DNA of 64,000 nt from Streptomyces reniochalinae (lineage in GTDB: Bacteria > Actinomycetota > Actinomycetes > Streptomycetales > Streptomycetaceae): the NCBI RefSeq assembly GCF_003323735.1, contig NZ_QOIM01000034.1:62001-126000 (forward strand). Direction: 5' to 3'. Shown one piece after another: positions 8,523 through 16,604 of the stretch. Every line of letters begins with the position of its first letter. Position 1 is the stretch's first letter. Made by a program: the position numbers and the translations under genes. Below the pieces are notes generated by a model, which made no database searches, was not told where the DNA came from, and saw nothing but the letters and a program-made list of their open reading frames with translations.

Positions 8523-9713
8523 TCAGAAAGTCAGCACTGCCCGCGCCACCCGCCCCTGGTGAGCGTCGTGCGCCGCCCGGCCGAAATCCTCGATCGGGTA
8601 GACCTCGGTGACCAGCTCGTCGAGCAGCAGCCGCCCCTCTCGGTAGAGGTCCGCGTAAAGGGCGATGTCCCGGGGCGGCCGGGAGGACCCGTAGCGGCAG
8701 CCCAGCACGGACTTGTCCAAGAACATCGACGCCGGCAGGAAGGTCGCCTCCGCGTCGGCTTCCGGCATGCCCAGCAGCACGGCCTGTCCGTGCCGGTCCA
8801 GGAGATCGATGGCCTGCCGTACGAGCGCCGTGCTGCCGACGCACTCGAACGTGTGCGCCGCCCCGTCGGGCAGGATCTCCCTGACGGCGGCTTCCGTATC
8901 GGCGGCCCCAGGGGTCGTCGACACGGAAGCATCGGCTCCACCGCGCGCGGCGGCCGCGCCGTCCGCCCCTGGTGACGCGGTCACGAAGTGCGTGGCGCCG
9001 AACCGGCGGGCCACCTCCTGCTTCGCCGGATTGGCGTCCACGGCGACGATCGGGGCCGCCCCGGCGATCCGCGCCCCTTGGAGCACGTTGAGCCCGATGC
9101 CGCCGACGCCGAGCACCACCACGGACTCGCCCTGGCCGACCTTCGCCCGGTTGAGCACGGCACCGACGCCCGTGAGGACGCCGCAGCCGATCAGCGCGGC
9201 GCAGGTCAGCGGGATGTCACGGGGGATCGGCGTGGCCTGCACCGCCTTGACGACAGTGCGCTCGGCGAAAGCGGACGTGGCCGCGAAGTTGTGCAGCGGC
9301 CTGCCGTCCCGGCAAAAGGGCTTCTCCGGTCTCCCGATGGCGCTGCGGCACATGGTCGGCCTGCCCCGCGCGCACTCGGGGCACACGCCGCAGTTGGCTA
9401 TGGTGGACAGCGCCACGTGATCCCCCGGCGTCACATGCCGCACCCCTTCCCCCACCGCCTCGACCACGCCCGCGCCCTCGTGCCCGAGGACGACGGGGCG
9501 CGGGAACGGAATCGTCCCGTCGATGACGGAGAGGTCGCTGTGACACAGCCCCGCGGCCCGGATGCCGACGAGTACCTCACCGGGCCCGGGGGCACGTACG
9601 TCGAGGTCGTCCACCACCTGTGCCGGGCCCGCGGCTCCCTTTCGGGCGACCGCCTGTGGGTGGGCGGCGGCCACCGCCGGGGCGGCCGCGTCATCGACAA
9701 TCACGCCTCTCAT
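8523..9713 (-). CDS. Zinc-dependent alcohol dehydrogenase
   Basis: A 396-aa medium-chain dehydrogenase, expected to oxidise a primary or aromatic alcohol with NAD+ in the cytosol. Catalytic-zinc ligands are seen in GLCHSDLSV and GHEGAGVVEAVG. The structural-zinc lobe has four cysteines, NCGVCPECARGRPTMC. The Rossmann motif is GVGGIGLNVLQGARIAGA. The layout resembles the class III / Rxyl-type and benzyl-alcohol-type group. A short Ala/Gly insertion (about residues 250-275, TASPGADGAAAARGG) is seen after the cofactor-binding fold. An aldehyde dehydrogenase is encoded upstream on the same strand, so the pair could convert alcohol to aldehyde to acid. Confidence 0.9.
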   Translation of the reverse strand: MRGVIVDDAAAPAVAAAHPQAVARKGAAGPAQVVDDLDVRAPGPGEVLVGIRAAGLCHSDLSVIDGTIPFPRPVVLGHEGAGVVEAVGEGVRHVTPGDHVALSTIANCGVCPECARGRPTMCRSAIGRPEKPFCRDGRPLHNFAATSAFAERTVVKAVQATPIPRDIPLTCAALIGCGVLTGVGAVLNRAKVGQGESVVVLGVGGIGLNVLQGARIAGAAPIVAVDANPAKQEVARRFGATHFVTASPGADGAAAARGGADASVSTTPGAADTEAAVREILPDGAAHTFECVGSTALVRQAIDLLDRHGQAVLLGMPEADAEATFLPASMFLDKSVLGCRYGSSRPPRDIALYADLYREGRLLLDELVTEVYPIEDFGRAAHDAHQGRVARAVLTF

Positions 9714-9752
9714 GCCATGGCCCTCACTTCGCTCGATCTGCCTTCAGCTCCG

Positions 9753-9836
9753 CGTTCCTGCTCCTCGGTGTGAGGCGCTGCGTTCCTGCGCCGCGGTACG
9801 AGGTGCTGCACTCCCGCTCCTCGGTGCGACCTGGTA
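9753..9836. repeat. 28-bp tandem repeat, three degenerate units
   Basis: Units start at 9753, 9781 and 9809; units 1 and 2 share CGTTCCTGC, CGGT, GAGG and GCTG blocks. The repeat lies between the alcohol dehydrogenase start and the aldehyde dehydrogenase end and overlaps no supported gene. Confidence 0.8.
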
Positions 9837-9916
9837 TCTCCGACCCAGCGGGCCCGGATGCGAACGCACCCGTCACCGGCCCGGGGACCCAACCGCACCG
9901 CCACGCCACCACGCCG

Positions 9917-9940
9917 CCCATGCGCCCATGCGCCCATGCG
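9917..9940. repeat. 8-bp perfect tandem repeat (CCCATGCG x3)
   Basis: Three exact CCCATGCG units followed by a partial one, in the same intergenic region as the 28-bp repeat. This is a typical slippage-prone tract. Confidence 0.9.
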
Positions 9941-10007
9941 CCACGCAACGGTGCGCCGCCTCACAGCGGTACGCCCCCCGCCATCCGCCGCCACCGATCA
10001 GCCCGCC

Positions 10008-11570
10008 TCACGACGCCCAGACGACCGACTGGAGTTCGCTGTAGGCGTGGAGGCCGAACACCCCGCCGTCCCGGCCGACTCCGGAGTCCTTGAACCCGCC
10101 GAACGGCGTTTCCGGGTGCCGCTGCGCGGTGTTGATGCCGACGTTTCCGCTGCGCAGCCGGCCGGCGAGCCGCCACGCGCGGCCGGTGTCGCCACTGAAG
10201 ACGTAGTCGTACAACCCGTAAGAGGTGCTGTTGGCGAGGCGCACGGCCTCGTCGTCGTCCTCGAACGGGAGGACGACGACGACCGGTCCGAACAGCTCTT
10301 CGCGGGCGACGGTCATCTCGGGCGTGACGTCGGTGATCAGGGTGGGCGCGACATGGAAACCGGTACCGGGCTCGGCGGGCCGCTCGCCTCCGACCAGCAC
10401 CGTCGCGCCCTGGTCACGGGCGGCGGCGATGTGCGCCTCGACCCGGTCGCGCTGGGCCGCGGAGATCAGCGGACCGACTACGATTCGCTCATTCGTGGGA
10501 TCGCCGAGCGTCAGTGCGGAGGCGTAGCGTGAAAGGGCAGTCACGAACTCGTCGTAGAGCGAGCGGTGTACGAGCGCACGCGTCGGTGCCGTACAGATCT
10601 GGCCGCTGTGAAAGGTCCAGGTCGAGGCGACCGAGCCCAGTGCTGCCTCGCGGATCCGGCCATCCGCGTCGTCCAGCACCAACGCCGCACCCTTCCCGCC
10701 CAGTTCCATGAGGGTGCGCTTCATGCCTCGTCCCGCCCGCTCCGCGATCTTCTTTCCTACGGAGGTGGAGCCGGTAAAGCTGATCATGTCGACGTCCGGG
10801 TGCGCGACCAAGGCCTCGCCCGGCGTCGCCCCCGAGCCGGTGACGACGTTGTAGAGCCCGTCGGGCAGCCCGGCCTCCTGGAACAGTGGGCCCAGCTCCA
10901 GGCAGGCCAGCGGATCCTGCGGCGCGGGTTTGCAGACGACGGCGTTGCCCATCGCAAGCGCGGGCGCCACCTTGCCCGCGAGGTTGACGACAGGAAAGTT
11001 GTAGGAGGTGATGCACCCGACCACACCCATCGGGCGGTGCACGGCGGCCGCCCCGATCAGTCCGCCGGGGGCGAGGGCACTGGCCGGTACGGGCTGCGGG
11101 GCGAGCGGCACGGTGCCGGGATCCGTCGCGCCGCGGGCATAGCGGCGGAAGCGGTCGGCGGCGGTGGGCAGTTGCATTCCGCGGGCCACCTTGAGGGTGG
11201 CGCCGGTCTCGGCCTGGAGGAGCGGTACGAGCCCGGGGCCGCGTTCGGTGAGGAGAGCGCTGATCCTCTCCAGTACCCGAGCGCGTTCACGGGGATCGGT
11301 GTCGGCCCACTCCTGCTGGGCGGCGCGGGCCGCGCGGACGGCGGTGTCCACCTCGTCGGCGCCCCCTTCGGGGGCGTAGCCGACCGGCTGTTCGGTGGCC
11401 GGGTCGGTGATCTGGTAGTGGCCGCGCGCGGGTTGCTGCCAGGCGCCGGCGATCCAGTGCCGGTAGGTCCGCGGGACGCCCGCCCGGCCGGGGGCGGGCG
11501 TCCCGGGGTCCTTCCCGATGCCCGGTGTCGCGTTGGTTCCGCTCTTCGGTGTGCTCGCTTTCGTCGTCAC
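10008..11570 (-). CDS. Aldehyde dehydrogenase family protein
   Basis: A 520-aa NAD(P)+-dependent aldehyde dehydrogenase. Cofactor and catalytic marks: SYNFPVVNLAGKVAPALAMG, the FTGSTSVGKKIAERAGRG glycine motif, the general-base segment ELGGKGAALVLDDAD, and the nucleophile cysteine in SGQICTAPTR. The C-terminal PFGGFKDSGVGRDGG is also typical. Length and motifs fit the benzaldehyde/salicylaldehyde-dehydrogenase branch, but the substrate is not shown. The first 35 residues (Thr/Pro/Lys-rich) are not part of the domain, so a later start is possible. It lies upstream of the alcohol dehydrogenase in the same direction, separated by a 294-bp repetitive gap. Confidence 0.9.
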   Translation of the reverse strand: MTTKASTPKSGTNATPGIGKDPGTPAPGRAGVPRTYRHWIAGAWQQPARGHYQITDPATEQPVGYAPEGGADEVDTAVRAARAAQQEWADTDPRERARVLERISALLTERGPGLVPLLQAETGATLKVARGMQLPTAADRFRRYARGATDPGTVPLAPQPVPASALAPGGLIGAAAVHRPMGVVGCITSYNFPVVNLAGKVAPALAMGNAVVCKPAPQDPLACLELGPLFQEAGLPDGLYNVVTGSGATPGEALVAHPDVDMISFTGSTSVGKKIAERAGRGMKRTLMELGGKGAALVLDDADGRIREAALGSVASTWTFHSGQICTAPTRALVHRSLYDEFVTALSRYASALTLGDPTNERIVVGPLISAAQRDRVEAHIAAARDQGATVLVGGERPAEPGTGFHVAPTLITDVTPEMTVAREELFGPVVVVLPFEDDDEAVRLANSTSYGLYDYVFSGDTGRAWRLAGRLRSGNVGINTAQRHPETPFGGFKDSGVGRDGGVFGLHAYSELQSVVWAS

Positions 11571-12061
11571 GTGCTTGCCTCTCTGGGCGGGCCCAGCGCC
11601 GTGCTGGGACGAGGATGTTCCCGTCGGCTCTCACCGCGCCGACGGGGAGGGCGCGTACGTCGCCACCGCTGCGGAACCCCGCACGTCGCTCGGCGCCCGA
11701 GACCGTGCCGCGCCGCTCGGCGCCGGACCCGTGCGCGCCGCCCCGCGCGGGAGACCGTGCCTGTAGTCCCGCGCGGGAAACAGTGCCTGTCGCTTTGCGC
11801 GAGAGGCCGCATACCGCTCCGGTGCGGAAACCGCGTACCGCGCCGTTCCGCACCGGAGACCAGGTGCCGTACCGCGCCGGTGCGACAGAACGCCCTGCAC
11901 CGGACCGCACCGCGTCGCGCCGCACCGCGCCGCACCGGGGCCGCTCCGCACCGGTCCGCGTCCACCACCGCCGCGGGCGCGTGCATGTGCGCCCCACGGG
12001 GCCGTGCGCCCAGCACCCCGCGCGCGGGAAGCCGGGCGCGCCATCGCCCCGCCGTACCGGT
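11571..12061. other. Non-coding, degenerate GC-rich repeats
   Basis: This 491-bp gap between two leftward genes holds no reading frame with domain content or normal amino-acid use. It is made of degenerate short units built on CCGCACCG, GCGCCG and CCGCGCGGGA; around 11740-11800 two imperfect copies of a unit containing CCCGCGCGGGARAC and GTGCCTGT stand in tandem. I read it as minisatellite-like filler. A promoter for the aldehyde dehydrogenase must lie at its left end but I cannot place it. Confidence 0.6.
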
Positions 12062-12973
12062 TCAGGCGTTGGGGCGGTCCTTGCGCGCGGCGGCCTCGGC
12101 CATCTCCTTGAGCCGCTCCAGCATGGGCATCGGGTCCTGCCCGACACTGCCCGGGAGTGCCTCGGCGAGCTGCTCGGGTGTCCACGCGCCCTCGGCGTAG
12201 GCGGCACGGAGTTCGCGGGGCTGCGCCCAGACGGCGACCTTGGGGCCGGCGACGGTGTAGACCTGCCCGGTGATCTGCTCAGCCCTGGCCGAGTCGCTGA
12301 GGAGATAGACGACGAGGGGTGCGACATCTTCGGGTTCACCGATCTCCGTCAGCTCCGTGGGCACCCCCGCGGACATCCGGGTGCGTGCCACGGGGGCGAC
12401 GGCGTTGGCCGTGACTCCGTACTTGTGCAGACCGAGGGCCGCGCTGCGCACCAGGGAGATGACGCCTCCCTTGGCCGCCGCGTAGTTGGCCTGGGAGACG
12501 GAGCCTTGGTGGTTGCCGCTGGTGAAGCCGATGAGGGTACCGCCGCGCTGTCGGCGCATGACGGCGCTCGCGGCGCGGAAGACGGTGAAGGTGCCCTTGA
12601 GGTGGGTGGCGACCACGGGGTCCCACTCCTCCTCGCTCATGTTGAAGAGCATGCGTTCGCGCAGGATGCCGGCCACGCAGACGGCTCCGTCGAGCCGCCC
12701 GTACCGGGCCAGGGCGGTGTCGATGACGCGCTGGCCGCCGTCCATGGTGGAGATGTCGTCGGCGACCGCCACGGCCTGACCGCCCGCCGTGGTGATCTCC
12801 TTGACGACGGCTTCCGCTATCTCGCTGTGCGGCTCGCCGCCGTCGACGCCGACTCCGTAGTCGTTGACGACGACTGAGGCGCCCTCCTTCGCACACGCGA
12901 GCGCCACCGCGCGGCCGATACCGCGCCCGGCGCCCGTGACGGCGACGACCTTTCCGGCCAGGAAATTGCCCAC
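12062..12973 (-). CDS. SDR family oxidoreductase
   Basis: A 303-aa classical short-chain dehydrogenase/reductase. The NAD(P)-binding motif TGAGRGIGRAVALACA is at residues 13-28. The active site is Ser in LIGFTSGNHQG and YxxxK in QANYAAAKGGVISL. The protein resembles those of the hydroxyacyl-CoA dehydrogenase or steroid-oxidoreductase type found in actinobacterial lipid catabolism. The C-terminal 60 residues extend past the domain, as in that group. The gene is divergent from the cyclase-family hydrolase at 13086, and the shared promoter gap carries a palindromic operator at 12994-13011 that recurs at 19054 and 19131. Confidence 0.9.
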   Translation of the reverse strand: MGNFLAGKVVAVTGAGRGIGRAVALACAKEGASVVVNDYGVGVDGGEPHSEIAEAVVKEITTAGGQAVAVADDISTMDGGQRVIDTALARYGRLDGAVCVAGILRERMLFNMSEEEWDPVVATHLKGTFTVFRAASAVMRRQRGGTLIGFTSGNHQGSVSQANYAAAKGGVISLVRSAALGLHKYGVTANAVAPVARTRMSAGVPTELTEIGEPEDVAPLVVYLLSDSARAEQITGQVYTVAGPKVAVWAQPRELRAAYAEGAWTPEQLAEALPGSVGQDPMPMLERLKEMAEAAARKDRPNA

Positions 12974-12993
12974 GTCCGTCCCCCTCCCGAGTT

Positions 12994-13011
12994 ACCTGAC
13001 GACCCGTTAGA
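12994..13011. promoter_or_regulatory. Palindromic operator, site 1 of 3 (TetR-type)
   Basis: ACCTGACGACCCGTTAGA. It matches the sites at 19054-19071 and 19131-19148 to the consensus ACCTGAYGRMCYGTYAGW, an inverted repeat of CTGAC/GTCAG. It sits about 20 bp upstream of the SDR start, in the divergent promoter gap. Confidence 0.65.
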
Positions 13012-13085
13012 TTCTTGGGCAGGCGCCGTGCGAACACAAGAGCCCCGTACCGCCCCGCTTCCGACGTCCGGCTGAAGGAGGAGAG

Positions 13086-14021
13086 ATGACCGTGCCCGCG
13101 CAGTGCCCCGAGTTCGCCGAGATCGCCAGGCGGGTCAACAACTGGGGACGATGGGGAGCCGACGACGAGGTGGGAACGCTCAATCTGGTGACCGACGAGG
13201 TGGTGCGTCAGGCCGCGGCCGGCGTGCGCAGCGGTCGGCGGGTCCCGCTCGCGCTGCCGCTCCAGCAGGACGGCGTGCAGACCGGGATGATCCCGGGCCG
13301 GGTGAACCCACTGCACACGATGGTGGCCGTCAACCTGGAGATGTTCGGTCCCGGCACCGTTGCCACCAGCGACGACGTGGTGACCATGGGCCTGCAAGCC
13401 GCCACCCACTGGGACGGTCTCGGCCATGTCTCACACGGTGGGCGGATCTACAACGACCGGCCCGCCGGGTCGATCACCGCGCATGGCGGAGCCGCGTTCG
13501 GCGGCATCGAGAAGACGCGCCCGCTGGTCTCGCGCGGTGTCCTGCTCGACGTGGCGCGCGCCCGCGGTGAGCGGCAACTGGCGGGGGACCACGCGGTGGG
13601 GCCCGAGGACCTGGAGCAGGCCGAGGAGTTCGCGGGCACACGGGTGCAGGCCGGGGACATCGTCCTCGTCCGCACCGGGCAGTTGCGCCACTTCCTCGCC
13701 GGGGACAAGCACGCCTACGCGCATCCGTCCCCGGGGCTCTCGATCCGGGCGCCGGAGTGGTTCCACGCCCGCGATGTGGCCGCTGTCGCCAACGACACCC
13801 TCACCTTCGAGATCGTTCCCCCGCAGATCGAGAACCTGTGGCTGCCGGTTCACGCCCTCCACCTCGTCGAGATGGGCATGCTCCAGGGGCAGAACTGGAA
13901 TCTGGAGGAGTTGTCGGAAGTCTGCGCGGAGGAGGCCCGCTACAGCTTTCTGCTCTCGGCACCGCCCGAACCGTTCACGGGCGGAACGGGTGCTCCGGTG
14001 GCACCGGTGGCGGTGCTGTGA
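13086..14021 (+). CDS. Cyclase family protein (kynurenine-formamidase-like metal hydrolase)
   Basis: A 311-aa protein of the putative cyclase / kynurenine formamidase fold, metal-dependent hydrolases of amides, lactones or similar bonds. GAAGGAGGAGAG ends two bases before the ATG; the N-terminus has NNWGRWGADDEVGTLNLV, a sequence typical of the longer bacterial members. The metal-site segment ATHWDGLGHVSH matches the family HxGTHxDxPxH pattern in modified form. Later blocks are GDIVLVRTG and VHALHLVEMGMLQGQNWNLE. It shares a divergent promoter with the SDR gene. The substrate is unknown; context suggests ring cleavage or hydrolysis in the local catabolic pathway. Confidence 0.85.
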   Translation: MTVPAQCPEFAEIARRVNNWGRWGADDEVGTLNLVTDEVVRQAAAGVRSGRRVPLALPLQQDGVQTGMIPGRVNPLHTMVAVNLEMFGPGTVATSDDVVTMGLQAATHWDGLGHVSHGGRIYNDRPAGSITAHGGAAFGGIEKTRPLVSRGVLLDVARARGERQLAGDHAVGPEDLEQAEEFAGTRVQAGDIVLVRTGQLRHFLAGDKHAYAHPSPGLSIRAPEWFHARDVAAVANDTLTFEIVPPQIENLWLPVHALHLVEMGMLQGQNWNLEELSEVCAEEARYSFLLSAPPEPFTGGTGAPVAPVAVL

Positions 14022-14211
14022 AGTGAGGCGGGAGAGGAGCCGGGGCCCGGGACGCCGGACGGACGTGAACGGTTCGGGCGGCGGCGCGCTGATGCGCGCC
14101 CCGAGCACGGCACGGCGCACCGCCACCCGACTCCGGCGCTCGGGGGCCCTGCCTCGCACGGCCCTCGGACAGGCCTCGCACGAAGGTTGGCGCCGGACAG
14201 CGACCCGTACT

Positions 14212-14238
14212 CGCCGAGGAATCCCGGATTCCTCGGCG
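14212..14238. terminator. Bidirectional terminator hairpin
   Basis: CGCCGAGGAATC, loop CCG, then its exact complement (12-bp perfect stem). It lies between convergent genes ending at 14021 and 14344; the rest of this 322-bp gap shows nothing else. Confidence 0.75.
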
Positions 14239-14343
14239 TCCCCTCACGACGAACCGCTCCACCCAAGGGTGATCAAACCGACACGAGTCGTCAACACCTG
14301 GTCTGGACTTTGGGGGTTTTGCCCCAATCCTCCCGGCGCACGT

Positions 14344-14961
14344 TCAGCCGAACGCGCCAGCCCCGGCTTCCACGACGTTGACCCGGGTGCGGAGCGTGAC
14401 GTCGGCGCACGTCTCCGTCCGCGAGCGGGTACCGCCCTCCAGGCGTGCTGCCTCCGGGTACGCCCGCCGCTCCCCGTCTCCTCGCCCGCCGGCTCGCGTC
14501 TCGCCGTACACGGGCGGCGCGAGGACGCATCCCGACCCCGGTGGCGCGGCGTCCAGTTCGCACCAGACGCGCTTGCCGCCCGGCTCGTGTTCCCAGCCCC
14601 AGCGGTCGGCGAGGCCGGAGACGAGCTCCAGGCCGCGGCCGCCGGTGTCCCCGCCCTCGGCCTGACGGTGGCGCGGAGCGCGGCTGCTCGTGTCGGCGAC
14701 CTCGACGCGTACGGACTCCACCGTCTCGCACGCCCCCTCCCCCCCGCACCTGCGGGGCAGCAGCATGCACAGCACAGCCGGACACCCGGTGTGCACCACC
14801 GCGTTGGTGACGAGTTCCGAGATCAGCAGAATCAGCGTCTCGGCCAGCGGTTCGTCGGCAGCCACCCCGGCTCCCGCGAGCCGGGCCCTGGCCCACCTAC
14901 GGGCGCGCCCCACCTCCGTCGGATCGGATCCGATCTCCAACTGCTCCAGAAGCACCTGCAC
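14344..14961 (-). CDS. ATP-binding protein, anti-sigma regulatory factor-type HATPase
   Basis: A 205-aa protein with a HATPase_c_2 fold, the single-domain kinase-like ATPases (SpoIIAB/RsbW relatives) that are abundant in Streptomyces. The N-box is SELVTNAVVHTG and the G1/G2 region is DTSSRAPRHRQAEGGDTGGRGLELV, with the conserved tail DRWGWEHEPGGKRVWCEL. The start is GTG at 14961; an upstream ATG in the same frame runs into a stop. No sigma-factor gene is adjacent. The C-terminal 60 residues (after GCVLAPP) are variable. An inverted repeat, AGTCAC-N5-GTGACT, lies about 50 bp upstream. Confidence 0.85.
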   Translation of the reverse strand: MQVLLEQLEIGSDPTEVGRARRWARARLAGAGVAADEPLAETLILLISELVTNAVVHTGCPAVLCMLLPRRCGGEGACETVESVRVEVADTSSRAPRHRQAEGGDTGGRGLELVSGLADRWGWEHEPGGKRVWCELDAAPPGSGCVLAPPVYGETRAGGRGDGERRAYPEAARLEGGTRSRTETCADVTLRTRVNVVEAGAGAFG

Positions 14962-15359
14962 CGCTCACACCATCCGAACTGGCGGACACATCGCCTCGCG
15001 TCTCCATGTAGTCACGGATTGTGACTCCATCGAGACCAGCATGGTTGCTCATAGTGAGGGCAACAAGCGCTTCAGGCATATTCCGGCGCAAAGGAGTATC
15101 GGCACGGCATACTGTGCGACGGCCTGTGCGACGGCCTGCGTCACGTTGCCACTTCGGTGTTGTCCTGCGCGGCGGCACGTTTGCGCGCCGGTTCCCGTGC
15201 GGATACGGGCTCCGTCGCCGCCACTTCCTCACCCGCCTCCCACGCGACACCCCTCATGACCCTGCGTAACCACCACTGTTCGGGTTTTCCTCACATAGCG
15301 GTGGGTTGAGCGGGGAATCGGCAGGAACGGGGCATCGGCGGGGTATCCGTGCGGAACGG
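14962..15359. other. 398-bp intergenic region with inverted repeat
   Basis: Lower GC than its surroundings, as expected of a promoter region. AGTCAC (15010-15015) and GTGACT (15021-15026) form an inverted repeat on the upstream side of the ATPase gene and could be an operator. CTGTGCGACGGC is directly repeated near 15112-15135. A 50-codon leftward frame from 15049 overlaps the ATPase start, but I see no support for it as a gene. Confidence 0.5.
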
Positions 15360-16604
15360 TCACAGCAGAGCAGCCGCCAGTCTCTCCTCAGCAGCCGCCG
15401 ACGTCCCCCACTGCTCGGCACGCAACCAGGCCCGCTTCAGATGCAGGTGCACCTCGGCCTCCCAGGTGAAGCCCATGCCGCCGAACACCTGGAGGCAGTC
15501 GCGGGCGTTGGAGGTGGCGGCCTCGTCGGCGAGGAGCTTCGCGGCGTACGCCTCCTCGCTCTCTTGGGTGACGGCGGCCGCGTACACCGCGCTTCGCGCC
15601 GTCTGCGCCCGCACCAGCATCCCCGCGCACAGATGCTGCACGGCCTGGAACGTGCCGATCGGCCGCCCGAACTGTTCGCGTTCTCGGGCATATCCGACGG
15701 CCATCTCCAGCGTACGGCGGGCACTGCCCAGCTGTTGCGCTGCGGTGAGCACACCGGCCTCACGACGCAGCACGTCGGCGTCCCCCGTGGGCAGCCACTT
15801 TCCCGGCACGTCCACCGCGGGCAGCCACTTTCCCCGCCCGGCCACCGTGGGCAGCCGCTCTTCCGGTCCGTCCCCCGGCTCTTGCCCCACCCCGTCGCCC
15901 GACCGCTGTCCCCTCCGTGCACCCGGCCCCTCCTCCTGGTCTCCGGCAACCGGACGGCTGTCGGAGGCCGGTCGGGCGACCACCCGGTGCAGCGGGGACA
16001 GCGGATCGACGGACCGCACGGGTACGGGCGCGGGAGCGGCTGCGGCGGCGGGCGGGCTGCCGGCCTGCTCGCCGTCCTTCACCGCCCCGGCCAGATCGCT
16101 GCCCGTGGTCTCCAGGAGCCGCACCTCGCCGTCGCCCACGACCAACACCGCGTCCGCCGCTTCCAGGTGCTCCACCAGCATGCCGTCCGGGGCGGTTCCC
16201 CCTGGGGGCGACGTGACGTCCGGCGACGGCCGCCCCGCGTCCATCGCCGTCACCACCACCCGCCCCTCCGCCGCTCCGGGCACCAGTCCCCAACTGCCCG
16301 CCAGATGAGTGGCGACCAGGGGGCCAGGCAGCAGCGCGCGGCCCGTTTCCTCGAAGACCAGCACCGCTTCGGGCAGGCCGAGGCCGACCCCGCCCGCGCT
16401 CTCGTCCGCCCGCAGTGAGAACAGTCCGGCTGCCCCCAGCTCTGCCCACAGGCGGGTCAGCTCCGCGTTCGGGGCGTGGTGGGCGAGAGGGTCGGCCGCG
16501 TGGCGCAGCGCCGTCGGTCCGAAGTGCCGGTCGAGCAGTTGCCGCATGCCCGCTCGCAACGCCTCCTGGTCGTCGGTCAGCCGGAAGTCCATGGGGCTTG
16601 TCAC
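15360..16604 (-). CDS. Acyl-CoA dehydrogenase (with repeat-bearing insertion)
   Basis: A 414-aa FAD enzyme expected to introduce a 2,3-double bond into an acyl-CoA. The GTG start at 16604 overlaps the TGA of the upstream dehydrogenase (GTGA), so the two are translationally coupled. N-terminal domain: MDFRLTDDQEALRAGMRQ; C-terminal domain: AREREQFGRPIGTFQAVQH and CLQVFGGMGFTWEAEVHLHL. This is the shorter, divergent type often paired with a second subunit to make a heteromeric enzyme (FadE-type in Mycobacterium), and the usual catalytic Glu is not obvious. Residues about 165-270 form an Ala/Pro/Gly-rich insertion that includes three 30-bp DNA repeats (15787-15876). Confidence 0.85.
   Translation of the reverse strand: MTSPMDFRLTDDQEALRAGMRQLLDRHFGPTALRHAADPLAHHAPNAELTRLWAELGAAGLFSLRADESAGGVGLGLPEAVLVFEETGRALLPGPLVATHLAGSWGLVPGAAEGRVVVTAMDAGRPSPDVTSPPGGTAPDGMLVEHLEAADAVLVVGDGEVRLLETTGSDLAGAVKDGEQAGSPPAAAAAPAPVPVRSVDPLSPLHRVVARPASDSRPVAGDQEEGPGARRGQRSGDGVGQEPGDGPEERLPTVAGRGKWLPAVDVPGKWLPTGDADVLRREAGVLTAAQQLGSARRTLEMAVGYAREREQFGRPIGTFQAVQHLCAGMLVRAQTARSAVYAAAVTQESEEAYAAKLLADEAATSNARDCLQVFGGMGFTWEAEVHLHLKRAWLRAEQWGTSAAAEERLAAALL
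15787..15876. repeat. 30-bp tandem repeat inside acyl-CoA dehydrogenase gene
   Basis: Units start at 15787, 15817 and 15847 and share GGGCAGCC and a following CACTTTCC-like block. Because the unit is a multiple of three it encodes in-frame repeats such as GKWLPAVDVP / GKWLPTGD. Confidence 0.85.

Noticed and set aside
11287..12339. Open frames filling the 11571-12061 gap
   Set aside because: They are Arg/Gly/Thr repeats with no domain and overlap neighbouring genes; treated as low-complexity DNA.
14296..14309. DasR-like TGGTCTGGACT sequence
   Set aside because: One half-site is poor and it lies between convergent gene ends, where an operator is not expected.
14897..15049. 50-codon leftward frame overlapping the HATPase gene start
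   Set aside because: Out of frame with the HATPase, no family, no ribosome-binding site clear enough; noted only as an alternative.
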